Below, in pieces: positions 25,265 through 32,614 of a DNA stretch of 64,000 bases; positions within the stretch are counted from its first letter, which is position 1; each line of letters starts with the position of its first letter. This DNA is from Pseudooceanicola sp050897975. Lineage in GTDB: Bacteria > Pseudomonadota > Alphaproteobacteria > Rhodobacterales > Rhodobacteraceae. The position numbers and the translations under genes are program-made. Below the pieces are notes generated by a model, which saw only the letters and a program-made list of their open reading frames with translations, searched no databases and had not been told where the DNA came from. Location of the stretch: assembly GCF_050897975.1 (NCBI RefSeq), contig NZ_JBPAXY010000003.1:434001-498000 (forward strand). Direction: 5' to 3'.

Positions 25265-25888
25265 CTAGGCGGCGGCGCGGGCCAGGTCGGCCCCGGCCAG
25301 CCGGGCGGCGATCCGCGCCACATGGGCGCCCTGGAAACGCGCCCCGCTCAGCTCGGTCTCGGTGGGCGCGCGGCTGCCATCGGCGCCCGCGATCGTGCCG
25401 GCGCCATAGGGGGCGCCGCCCAGGATCTCTGCGGCGCCGGTCTGGCCCGCGAAGGTATAGGGCATCCCGGCGATCAGCATTCCGAAATGCTGAAGCGGGA
25501 TCTGGGAAGACAGCAAGGTCGCCTCGTGCCCGCCGTGTTGCGAGCCGGTCGAGGCAAAGACCCCCGCCACCTTGCCGACCAGGGCATTGCGCGCCCAGAG
25601 GCCCCCGGCCTGGTCGAGGAAGGATTTCATCTGCCCCGCCATCATCCCGAAAAGGGTCGGCGTGCCGAGCAGGATCCCGTCATAGGCCTCGAGGTCGGCG
25701 GGACTGGCCAGGGCCGTGTCATCCGCGGCGAAACCGGCCTTGCGACGGATCTCTTCGGGCAGGGTCTCGGGGACGCGGCGCAGGTCTACTTGCGTGCCTG
25801 CCACGCTGCGGGCGCCCTCGGCCTCGGCCTGCGCCAGGGCGCGGACATGGCCGTAGCTGGAATAGTAAAGAACAAGAACGCGGGTCAT
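25265..25888 (-). CDS. wrbA: NAD(P)H:quinone oxidoreductase, WrbA family
   Basis: 207 aa flavodoxin-like protein. N-terminal FMN phosphate loop LVLYYSSYGHVRALA, then GILLGTPTLFGMMAGQMKSFLDQAG and FASTGSQHGGHEATLLSSQ, all WrbA signatures. WrbA proteins carry out two-electron reduction of quinones with FMN and NAD(P)H, limiting semiquinone radicals. AGGAGG lies 7 nt before the ATG. The LysR gene immediately upstream (108-bp gap, same strand) may regulate it, though LysR genes are more often divergent from targets. Confidence 0.93.
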   Translation of the reverse strand: MTRVLVLYYSSYGHVRALAQAEAEGARSVAGTQVDLRRVPETLPEEIRRKAGFAADDTALASPADLEAYDGILLGTPTLFGMMAGQMKSFLDQAGGLWARNALVGKVAGVFASTGSQHGGHEATLLSSQIPLQHFGMLIAGMPYTFAGQTGAAEILGGAPYGAGTIAGADGSRAPTETELSGARFQGAHVARIAARLAGADLARAAA

Positions 25889-25996
25889 CGGGGGGCCTCC
25901 TGGCCGTTACAGGGGATCTGCCCCCAGATGCCCCGGATCGGGCGGGCCGGGAAAGCGGGGCAAACGCATTTCACTCTTTACCCCGGTTGAAGAATG

Positions 25997-26884
25997 TCAG
26001 GGCCGCAGCGCCCGGCGCAGATGGTCGAGGAAGGCGGTGACCTTGGCCTCCATCCCCAGGCGCGAGGCGCTGAGCGCGTAGATCCCCGGCACAGGCAGCG
26101 TCCAGTCGGGCAGGACCGGCACCAGATCTCCCGCCGCCACCGGCCCGTCCGACAGGAAATCCGGCAGGGTCCCCAGCCCCTCGCCCGCGATCAGCAGATC
26201 GCGCAGCGCCATGCTGTTGCCGACGCGCACGGGCGGGTCCAGCTCGATCCGCACCGGCGCGCCCGGCCCCTCCAGCGCCCAGGTGGTCAGATGTTCGGCC
26301 AGCAGGAAGCCGATGATGCGATGCGCGGTCAGGTCCTTTGGGGTTTGCGGCGTACCCGCACGGGCCAGATAGGCGGGCGCGGCAAAGATCCCCTGCCGCA
26401 TGGCGCCGATGCGGCGCACCCGCAGCGCGGTGTCGGGCAGTGAGGGGCGCACCCGGATCGACACGTCAAAGCCGCCCTCGACCATGTCCAGCACCCGGTC
26501 ATCCAGGCTAAGCGAGACGCGCAGATCGGGATAGGCCCGCAGGAAAGCCGGCAGCATCGGCGCGATCACCACCTGGCCGAAAGAGCTGGGCGCGTTGACC
26601 TTCAGGTGGCCGCGCACCGCCCCCGCCCCCTCGCGGATCCGCGCCTCGACCGCGCCGACCGCTTCCAGGATTCCCGAAACCTCGTCGTAATATTGCTGCC
26701 CGGCCTCGGTCAGGGCCATCGACCGGGTGGTGCGCGACAGCAGGCTGGTGCCCAGGCTTTCTTCCAGCAGGCGGACCTCGCGGCTGAGCAGCGCGGGCGA
26801 GACCCCCAGATCCTCGGCCGCGCGGGCAAAGCTGCCGCGATCTACGATGCGGCGGAAGGCGTGCATGACGGAAAGCTTGTCCAT
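25997..26884 (-). CDS. LysR-family transcriptional regulator
   Basis: 295 aa. Winged helix-turn-helix at about 1-60 (FRRIVDRGSFARAAEDLGVSPALLSREVRLLEESLGTSLL) and an effector-binding domain of the CrgA/DsdC-like LTTR_2 type (about 90-290). The ATG at 26884 gives the standard start (Met-Asp-Lys-Leu). It is upstream of wrbA on the same strand and divergent from the PepSY gene at 27163, with a 278-bp gap containing a 14-bp palindrome at 27041, a possible operator. Confidence 0.88.
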   Translation of the reverse strand: MDKLSVMHAFRRIVDRGSFARAAEDLGVSPALLSREVRLLEESLGTSLLSRTTRSMALTEAGQQYYDEVSGILEAVGAVEARIREGAGAVRGHLKVNAPSSFGQVVIAPMLPAFLRAYPDLRVSLSLDDRVLDMVEGGFDVSIRVRPSLPDTALRVRRIGAMRQGIFAAPAYLARAGTPQTPKDLTAHRIIGFLLAEHLTTWALEGPGAPVRIELDPPVRVGNSMALRDLLIAGEGLGTLPDFLSDGPVAAGDLVPVLPDWTLPVPGIYALSASRLGMEAKVTAFLDHLRRALRP

Positions 26885-27040
26885 AGGGGCCTGTCCCGGC
26901 GGCAGAGGTTTGCCACGCCATGATGCGCATGGAACGGGGCGAATGGCCAGAATGGCGCAGGGGAAATCCCCGGGGCGGGACATTCGCCCCCCGGGCGGCC
27001 CGTTGGCTCTCACCCCTGAGAAACCGGCGAAAACCGGCCG

Positions 27041-27054
27041 TAAGCGCGCGCTTA
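27041..27054. promoter_or_regulatory. 14-bp perfect palindrome in the LysR/PepSY divergent region
   Basis: TAAGCGCGCGCTTA is self-complementary and lies 157 bp upstream of the LysR start and 109 bp upstream of the PepSY gene. It does not have the T-N11-A form of most LysR sites. The membrane LuxR protein at 28057 or another factor could bind it. Confidence 0.4.
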
Positions 27055-27162
27055 TGCGCCCCTGCGTCAGCGGCGCTGCAATCGACCCAGGCGCCGGGCC
27101 GGGGCCAATGTCGCCCCAGCCCCGGGTGCTGTGCCCGGGTCCCCCGAGAGGAGACACGATCC

Positions 27163-27420
27163 ATGAAACTGATCCTGACCACCGCCCTTTGCCTCGCCGC
27201 GCCCCTGGCCGCCTCTGCCCTTCCGGCCGTCGGCGACCAGATCGGCACCGATCCCGCCACCGCCACCACCGCGCTAGAGGCTGCGGGCTGCATGGGCCCG
27301 AAATTCGAAGCCGAGGACGGCAAGATCGAGGCCAAGTGCCACGACGCCGCCGGCGCCAGGTGGGAAATCTACATCGACCCGCAAAGCGGCGCCGTGGCCC
27401 AGGTGAAGGCCGATGACTGA
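27163..27420 (+). CDS. Small secreted PepSY-domain protein
   Basis: 85 aa: signal peptide to about residue 19 (ALCLAAPLAASA), then a single PepSY-like module with two cysteines (GCMG, AKCHD) and the closing WEIYIDPQSGAVAQVKAD pattern. Such proteins accompany cytochrome b561-like and ferric-reductase genes and may be periplasmic inhibitors or ligand-binding partners. GAGAGGAG is 9-16 nt upstream of the ATG. The stop overlaps the cytochrome gene by eight bases, so the two are co-translated. Confidence 0.8.
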   Translation: MKLILTTALCLAAPLAASALPAVGDQIGTDPATATTALEAAGCMGPKFEAEDGKIEAKCHDAAGARWEIYIDPQSGAVAQVKADD

Positions 27421-28060
27421 GCCCGCGCAAAGGCGGGAGACGGGGCGCGCCGCCAAGGGGACGCCCCCCGATCCCTGGGATCCGCTGGTCCGCATCACCC
27501 ACTGGCTGGTGGCGCTGGCGGTGCTGCTGAACGGGCTTTTGCTGAAGCCCGGGGGCACGGTGCATATCTGGCTGGGCTGGATGGTGATGGCCCTGCTGGC
27601 CACCCGCCTGGCCTGGGGGTTGATCGGCCCCGCCGAGGCCCGGTTCAGCGCCTTTCCCCCCGCCCCCCGGGCGGCGCTGGCGCATCTGCGCGACCTGTTG
27701 CGCGGCCGGGTGCGCGAACATCCCTCGCATAACCCGGCCGGGGCGCTGATGGTCTATGCCCTTTGGGCCTCACTGGGGATCGTGGTGCTGACCGGGCTGG
27801 TAATGACCGATGCCCGCAGCCCCGTCACCATCGCCGAGGAGAAGGCCGCCGTCGCCGCAGGCGACTGGTCGGTTCTTGCAAAGGCCAGCACGGAGGACGA
27901 CAATGAGGGCCTGAGCGAAGCCGCCGAAGAGGTCCACGAGGTGTTTGCCAACCTGCTGCTGCTGCTGGCCGCCCTGCATGTCGCGGGCGTCGCCTTTGAA
28001 AGCCGCGTGCTGGGGCGCAACCTTGTCCGACCGATGCTGACCGGGTCCCGCCGCCGATGA
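27413..28060 (+). CDS. Cytochrome b561-family membrane protein
   Basis: 215 aa with four membrane helices. Haem-ligand histidines fit RITHWLVAL (first helix), VHIWLGW (second) and ALHVAGVAFE (fourth), as in Ni-Fe hydrogenase b-type and b561 cytochromes. A soluble acidic insert (about 140-180) lies between helices three and four. It probably passes electrons across the inner membrane to the periplasmic side. It overlaps the PepSY gene by eight bases and the LuxR gene by four. Confidence 0.85.
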   Translation: MTEPAQRRETGRAAKGTPPDPWDPLVRITHWLVALAVLLNGLLLKPGGTVHIWLGWMVMALLATRLAWGLIGPAEARFSAFPPAPRAALAHLRDLLRGRVREHPSHNPAGALMVYALWASLGIVVLTGLVMTDARSPVTIAEEKAAVAAGDWSVLAKASTEDDNEGLSEAAEEVHEVFANLLLLLAALHVAGVAFESRVLGRNLVRPMLTGSRRR

Positions 28061-28566
28061 TCCGCGACGGAGGCGCCCGCGACGAAAGACGGCAATCCGC
28101 CGTCATGGCCCTGATCCTGCTGTTGCAGGCCACCGCCGCGATCTTCTTCGTCGGCGATGCGGTGGCCGACCTGCTGGAGGATCCCGGCGCGCCGCACAGC
28201 GTCTTCGAGAGCCTGGTCGCCCTGGCCCTGATCCTGGGGGTTCTGATGGGCATCTGGCAGCTGCGCCAGGCCCTGGCCCGGATGCGGGCCCAGGAACAGG
28301 CGCTGGACACGGCGCGCGGCTCGCTGGCCGAGGTGATCGAGGCGCAGTTCGACCGCTGGGGCCTGACGCCCGCGGAACGCGACGTGGGTCTCTTGGCGCT
28401 GAAGGGCCTCGACGTGGCCCAGATCGCCGAGATCCGCGGCGCCGCCCCCGGCACCGTGCGCGCCCAGCTGACCCGGATCTATGCCAAGGCCGGTGTCTCG
28501 GGCCGGGCGCAGTTCGCCTCGTGGTTCGTCGAGGACCTGCTGCAACCCGCCGCCCCCTCGGCCTGA
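28057..28566 (+). CDS. Membrane-anchored LuxR-type transcriptional regulator
   Basis: 169 aa. Two hydrophobic helices (about 16-38 and 51-68) are followed by a coiled-coil-like linker (about 70-100) and a LuxR helix-turn-helix (about 105-165, LTPAERDVGLLALKGLDVAQIAEI, GTVRAQLTRIYAKAGVSGR). No receiver or autoinducer domain is present. Membrane-bound LuxR proteins of this plan recur in Rhodobacterales; they may sense a membrane redox partner. It is translationally coupled to the cytochrome b gene, which suggests that the cytochrome state is its input. That is inference. Confidence 0.82.
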   Translation: MIRDGGARDERRQSAVMALILLLQATAAIFFVGDAVADLLEDPGAPHSVFESLVALALILGVLMGIWQLRQALARMRAQEQALDTARGSLAEVIEAQFDRWGLTPAERDVGLLALKGLDVAQIAEIRGAAPGTVRAQLTRIYAKAGVSGRAQFASWFVEDLLQPAAPSA

Positions 28567-28600
28567 CAGTCGCGCCCGCGCGCCTCCTGACCCGCCCCGA

Positions 28601-28618
28601 CTGACCGGGGCCGGTCAG
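28601..28618. terminator. Palindrome or hairpin between the LuxR gene and the phosphoesterase gene
   Basis: CTGACCGG and CCGGTCAG flank two bases, an 18-bp near-perfect dyad 34 bp past the LuxR stop and 25 bp before the phosphoesterase ATG. As RNA it would fold with a four-base loop. It may be an attenuator, an operator for the LuxR-type regulator, or a terminator; no T-run follows. Confidence 0.4.
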
Positions 28619-28642
28619 CCCCGAAGCCATTTGAAAGACCCG

Positions 28643-29737
28643 ATGATGAAACGCCTGATCCTGAGAACCCTGGGGGGGCTCTTTGCCCTGCTGCTTTTGC
28701 TGACCCTGGGCGAGGCACAGATCTTTCGCTACGGCGCCGACCGGCTGCGCGCCGCCCTCGCCCCGGCCCCGGTGACCCGCGCGGACCGGGCGCCGCCGCA
28801 GGCCCTGCTGGACGGGCTGGCCCACGACCCGGCAGCGCTGACGCTGCTGGCCGCCGGGGATGTGGCCGAATGCGCCCGCCACGATGCCCTGGGCCAGTTC
28901 TGGCCCGCTCTGACCGGCGATCTGGGCCTGCCGATCGCGAGCGACGACAGCGCCAGCCTGGCCCGAGACACCGCCACCCTGGCCGCCGCCACGCCGGGGG
29001 CGCTGGTGCTGGGGCTGGGCGATCTGGCCTATCACCGGGGCACCACGACCGAATACGAGACCTGTTTCGATCCGCTGTGGGGCGCCCTGGTGCCGCGCAT
29101 GTTGCCGACCCCGGGCAACCACGATTACCGCACCATCCAGGCCACCGGCTATTATGACTACTGGCGCCAGCAGGCCGGGGCCGGCCAGGAGGGCTATTAC
29201 GCGGTGCGCTGGCAGAACTGGCTGCTGCTGTCGCTGAACAGCGAAACCGATGCCGCCCCCGGCTCGGCCCAGGCTGACTGGCTCGAGGCCCAGCTGGCCG
29301 CCGCCCCAGAGGCCTGCGTGCTGGCCTATTTCCACAAACCCGCCTGGTCGCTGCGCGAACGGGTGCACAGCGAGGCCGCCCGCGCCCTCTTCGCCCGTCT
29401 GGACCGGGCCGGGGCCACGGCGGTGCTGAACGGGCACAATCATTTCTACGAACGCACCCTGCCCCTGGATCCCGAGGGCCAGCCCGCCCGCGACGGGTTG
29501 GTCGGCTTCACCATCGGCGTGGGCGGAGAGACCAGCGGCCCCGCCCCCCTGGCGCCGACCACCGCCCGGGCGATCTTTGGCGCGCCGGGCCTGCTGGAGA
29601 TCACCTTGCAGGAAGACGCCCTGAGCTGGGATTTCCTGCGCGCCCCCGATGGCGCGGCGCTGGACAGCGGGCAGATCCCCTGCCGGGCCCGCGGCCCCGC
29701 GCCCGAGCGCCACGCGGCCCTGGCCGCGCGCCCGTGA
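28643..29737 (+). CDS. Secreted or membrane-anchored metallophosphoesterase
   Basis: 364 aa. N-terminal hydrophobic segment (about 5-24), then a calcineurin-like phosphoesterase with all core motifs: GDV (D73), GLGDLAY (D127), GNHDY (N159-H160-D161), YFHKPAW (H231) and GHNHFYER (H265, H267). The order and the Tyr after the Asp pair resemble purple acid phosphatases. It hydrolyses phosphate esters outside the inner membrane, using a two-metal centre. It could serve the phosphate regulon, but no Pho box was found upstream. Two adjacent ATG codons; the first is used. Confidence 0.88.
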   Translation: MMKRLILRTLGGLFALLLLLTLGEAQIFRYGADRLRAALAPAPVTRADRAPPQALLDGLAHDPAALTLLAAGDVAECARHDALGQFWPALTGDLGLPIASDDSASLARDTATLAAATPGALVLGLGDLAYHRGTTTEYETCFDPLWGALVPRMLPTPGNHDYRTIQATGYYDYWRQQAGAGQEGYYAVRWQNWLLLSLNSETDAAPGSAQADWLEAQLAAAPEACVLAYFHKPAWSLRERVHSEAARALFARLDRAGATAVLNGHNHFYERTLPLDPEGQPARDGLVGFTIGVGGETSGPAPLAPTTARAIFGAPGLLEITLQEDALSWDFLRAPDGAALDSGQIPCRARGPAPERHAALAARP

Positions 29738-29742
29738 CAAGG

Positions 29743-29778
29743 CGACGGGCCGGGGAACTGCCCCCCGGCCCGCCGTCG
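29743..29778. terminator. Bidirectional terminator-like stem between convergent genes
   Basis: CGACGGGCCGGGG pairs with CCCCGGCCC and, after a three-base bulge, GTCG. It is within 6 bp of the phosphoesterase stop and 53 bp from the lipoprotein stop on the other strand. The strong stem and its position support shared transcription termination. Confidence 0.6.
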
Positions 29779-29830
29779 TCGTTCTGTGCGCAGTGAACGG
29801 GCCACCGGACAGGCCGGCCGCCCGCCAGGC

Positions 29831-30532
29831 TTATTGCGACGCGTAGAAGGTGCCGTTGATCGGCGCGTCGAAGATCTGCTGGTCGGGGTTGTCCATGTCG
29901 TTGATCCCGCCGGACACGCCGCCGACCATCGCCTCGCCTTCCGAACCATAGAACTGGCCGTTCAGCACCACGTAGACGCGGCCCTCGTCGCCGTCATTCT
30001 CGACATCGCCCCCCAGGGTGACGTTCATGCTGCCGCTGTGGACCTCGGGGCTCAGCCCGGGGATCGCCGGAATGGTCGTCCGGGTGATCTGGTTCAACTG
30101 CCCGGGGGCGACGTTCAGCGTGCCGTTCAGCTGGGTGCTGTTGCCCGAGGCCACATCGGTGGCGACCATGTTCGAGGCCGTGCCGCTGAAGGGATCGTTG
30201 CTGCCGACGCTCCAGTCGACCTCAAGCGTCAGATCGCCCAGGATTTCCAGGTCCGAGGCGTTGGCGCCGCCCAGCAGGTCGGCATTGCCAGAGGCGCCGA
30301 CCTTGAACTGGCCCTGGTAGGTGGCTTCGATCTCGGTCGGCATGTCCGAGGTCAGGGTGCGCGCGACCACCTCGTCATAGGCGTCCTCAAAAGCGGCGGA
30401 CCCGCCGCCGCCGCCACCACCACCGCCGCCATTGCCGCCGCCACCGCCGCCGGATCCCGACCCCAGGCAACCGCCCAGGGTCATCACAAGCCCGAGCGCC
30501 AGTACCGGCGCGCCCCGAAATGCGTGTTTCAT
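29831..30532 (-). CDS. Gly-rich surface lipoprotein with TbpB-like barrel, paralogue of the lipoprotein at 16846
   Basis: 233 aa. Lipobox LGGC after a short signal peptide, then a Gly-rich linker of about 20 residues, then a beta-rich domain. It shares the plan of the lipoprotein at 16846-17625: an acidic Ala-Tyr helix (FEDAYDEVVAR here), ATYQGQFKV versus ANYKGQFSM, and a C-terminal barrel. GQFYGSEGEAMVGGV matches the G-x-FYG...GG motif of TbpB-type barrels closely. No Slam gene is adjacent, so it would depend on the Slam encoded 13 kb away. AGGA lies 8 nt before the ATG. Ligand unknown. Confidence 0.75.
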   Translation of the reverse strand: MKHAFRGAPVLALGLVMTLGGCLGSGSGGGGGGNGGGGGGGGGGSAAFEDAYDEVVARTLTSDMPTEIEATYQGQFKVGASGNADLLGGANASDLEILGDLTLEVDWSVGSNDPFSGTASNMVATDVASGNSTQLNGTLNVAPGQLNQITRTTIPAIPGLSPEVHSGSMNVTLGGDVENDGDEGRVYVVLNGQFYGSEGEAMVGGVSGGINDMDNPDQQIFDAPINGTFYASQ

Positions 30533-30800
30533 GATGCAATCCTTTGTCCAAATGCCGCTTTGGCATAGCCAGCGGCGGGGCCGCCGTCCCTCCCCCGGTC
30601 AAGGGAGGCGCGCCGGTCTTGCGCAACAGCGACAGCCCCGGCCCGAGGCCCCGCGCGGATCGGAACCGCGCCCTCCGCCCCGGATCGCGCCGCCCGGGGG
30701 CCCCGGGGCGGTGACGTTTGCGTGACCACCCTGTTGCATGGCTTGCCCTGTGCGGCGCGGGACGCCAAAACCGGGCCGCAAGACAAGCTGCGGACGGCGA

Positions 30801-31112
30801 ATGCTGCGTTACCTGACCCTTTGCGCCACCCTGGCGGCGCTGCTCCTGACGGCGCTGGCGCCCTTGCAGGCCCGCGCCACCTCGGGCTGCGCCAGCAGCC
30901 CGGGGATCTCCGACGAGGTCGTCTGCCTGGCGCCGGGCCTGACCTCGGCGCCGCGCGCCCCGGCCAAAAGCCCCTGCCTGACCTGTGCCCTGCCCGGCGC
31001 CACCGCGCTGCCCGCCCGCCCCACGGGGCTGGCCGCCCTGCGGTTCGTCTATGACGTCGTCGCCACGCCGGGGCGGGCCTTGCGGCCCGACCGCAGGCCG
31101 CCGCGCGCCTGA
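30801..31112 (+). CDS. Small secreted cysteine-containing protein (DUF2946-like)
   Basis: 103 aa. Signal peptide to about residue 25 (LLLTALAPLQARA), then a short mature part with SPCLTCALPG and two further cysteines, a layout like DUF2946 proteins linked to metal or redox functions. The inner ATG at 30801 gives a clean signal peptide; an ATG at 30738 would add a basic extension. It lies 84 bp upstream of the DoxX gene on the same strand. The family assignment is tentative. Confidence 0.5.
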   Translation: MLRYLTLCATLAALLLTALAPLQARATSGCASSPGISDEVVCLAPGLTSAPRAPAKSPCLTCALPGATALPARPTGLAALRFVYDVVATPGRALRPDRRPPRA

Positions 31113-31196
31113 TCTCCATCCCGCTGACACGCCCCCCCGGGGGCCGACCCTTGCGCGACGCCTGCGGGCGCGCGCGGATTATGGAGACATGAAAAG

Positions 31197-31661
31197 ATGA
31201 CGACCAACACCGAAACCCTGACCAAACCCGAAACCCCGACCCTTCTGCTGCCCGTGCTGGCGCCGGTCTACCGCCTGGCCGCACCCCTGACCGAGCTGTG
31301 GCTGCGCGTCATCAGCGGCGTGGCGCTGATGGTCCATGGCTGGCCCAAGATCCAGAACCCCACAGGCGCCGCCGAAATGGTCACCGGCCTGGGCTTCGCC
31401 CCCGGCTGGCTGTGGTCGATCCTTCTGTCGGTGACCGAGTTCACCGGCGGGCTGCTGCTGGCGCTTGGCCTGCTGACGCGGCTGGCGGCGGGCGGCACCA
31501 CCGTCATCCTGCTGGTGACGGTCTATTTCCACTGGATCGTGCTGGAACAGGGCTATCGCGGCGCCGAGCTGTCGCTGATCTGGTCGGCGGTCACCCTGAC
31601 CTTCCTCGCCAAGGGCGGCGGCCGCTACTCGCTGGACCGGCTGATCGGGCGCGAGCTGTGA
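31197..31661 (+). CDS. DoxX-family membrane protein
   Basis: 154 aa with four membrane helices and the DoxX pattern (ELWLRVISGVALMVHGWPK, FTGGLLLALGLLTRLAA). DoxX proteins are quinone- or thiol-linked membrane subunits seen in oxidative-stress complexes and with dioxygenase-like partners. Its stop overlaps the start of the exported VOC protein by one base (TGATG), so the two are coupled. The precise reaction is unknown. Confidence 0.88.
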   Translation: MTTNTETLTKPETPTLLLPVLAPVYRLAAPLTELWLRVISGVALMVHGWPKIQNPTGAAEMVTGLGFAPGWLWSILLSVTEFTGGLLLALGLLTRLAAGGTTVILLVTVYFHWIVLEQGYRGAELSLIWSAVTLTFLAKGGGRYSLDRLIGREL

Positions 31662-32527
31662 TGCGGCGGCGTTCGCTGCTGACGGGGGCTGGCGCTGCGG
31701 CGCTGGCCTCCACCCTGCCGGGCGGGGCCCTGGCGGGCAACAGCCTGCCGCTTCAGGCGCCGGTCCATGTGGGCACCGTCGGGCTGCGCAGCCGGGATGC
31801 CGAGGCCCTGGCGGCCTGGTACCGCGCCGCCGTGGGCCTGCAAGAGATCCGCCGCGAGGGGGCCACGATCTGGCTGGGCGCCGGGGGCGCGCCCCTGCTG
31901 GCCCTGACCGAAGTCAGCGGGCTGACCCTGGCCGCGCCGCAAGAGGCGGGCCTTTTCCACACCGCCTTCCTGCTGCCCACACGCCGCGACCTGGCGCAGT
32001 GGATCGCCATGGCCATTGACCAGCGCCTGCCCGTGACCGGCACCGCCGATCACCGGGTCAGCGAGGCGATCTACCTGACCGACCCCGAGGGCAACGGCGT
32101 CGAGATCTACGCCGACCGCCCCCAGAACAGCTGGGACTGGGTCGGCGGCGAGGTTCAGATGGGCACCTATGCCCTGGACGTCGAGGGGATCATGGGCGCG
32201 CTCGGCCTGCTGCCACCCTCCTGGCGCGGCGCCCCTGCGGGGACCTGCATCGGCCATGTGCACCTGAAGGTGGGCGATGCGCCCCGCGCCGGGCGCTGGT
32301 GGCGCGAGACCCTGGGCTTCGACGCGGTCAGCACCCGCGACGACGCGGTCTTCCTGTCGACCGGCGGCTACCACCACCATGTGGCGGTGAACCAATGGCT
32401 CAGCGCCGGGGCCGGGCGCCGGTCGGCGCGCGAAACCGGGCTGGACTTCGTCGAGCTGCAAAGCCGCGCACCCGGTCGGGCGGGCCTCTTCGAGGACGAC
32501 TGGGGCACCCGGATCCGCGTTGTCTGA
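31661..32527 (+). CDS. Exported VOC-family ring-cleavage-dioxygenase-like protein
   Basis: 288 aa. An N-terminal RRRSLLTGAGAAALAS stretch looks like a Tat or Sec signal peptide, cleaved near residue 25. Two VOC modules follow: HVGTVGLRSRDAEALAAWYR with SEAIYLTDPEGNGVEIYADRP, and CIGHVHLKVGD with GYHHHVAVNQW and GLDFVEL, as in CatE-type extradiol dioxygenases. Metal-binding His and Glu candidates are present. A Tat-type signal would fit export of a metal-loaded folded enzyme. It is coupled to DoxX. An exported enzyme of this family is uncommon; substrate unknown. Confidence 0.82.
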   Translation: MRRRSLLTGAGAAALASTLPGGALAGNSLPLQAPVHVGTVGLRSRDAEALAAWYRAAVGLQEIRREGATIWLGAGGAPLLALTEVSGLTLAAPQEAGLFHTAFLLPTRRDLAQWIAMAIDQRLPVTGTADHRVSEAIYLTDPEGNGVEIYADRPQNSWDWVGGEVQMGTYALDVEGIMGALGLLPPSWRGAPAGTCIGHVHLKVGDAPRAGRWWRETLGFDAVSTRDDAVFLSTGGYHHHVAVNQWLSAGAGRRSARETGLDFVELQSRAPGRAGLFEDDWGTRIRVV

Positions 32528-32532
32528 GCCCC

Positions 32533-32559
32533 GTTGCCGCCGTTCACGACGGCGGCAAC
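32533..32559. terminator. 11-bp perfect stem-loop after the VOC gene
   Basis: GTTGCCGCCGT pairs with ACGGCGGCAAC around a five-base loop, starting 6 bp past the VOC stop. It probably ends the DoxX/VOC transcript. Confidence 0.65.
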
Positions 32560-32569
32560 CTGCCAGAGA

Positions 32570-32598
32570 CCGGAGCGGCAACAGCATTGCCGCTCCGG
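32570..32598. terminator. 12-bp perfect stem-loop after the decarboxylase gene
   Basis: CCGGAGCGGCAA pairs with TTGCCGCTCCGG around a five-base loop, 16 bp past the stop of the minus-strand decarboxylase gene. It pairs with the hairpin at 32533 to make back-to-back terminators between convergent genes. Confidence 0.65.
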
Positions 32599-32614
32599 CC
32601 AGGGAGAAATCCGT

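Noticed and set aside
28560..28642. Pho box upstream of the phosphoesterase gene
   Set aside because: No CTGTCAT-like repeats with 11-bp spacing are present; only an unrelated dyad is seen.
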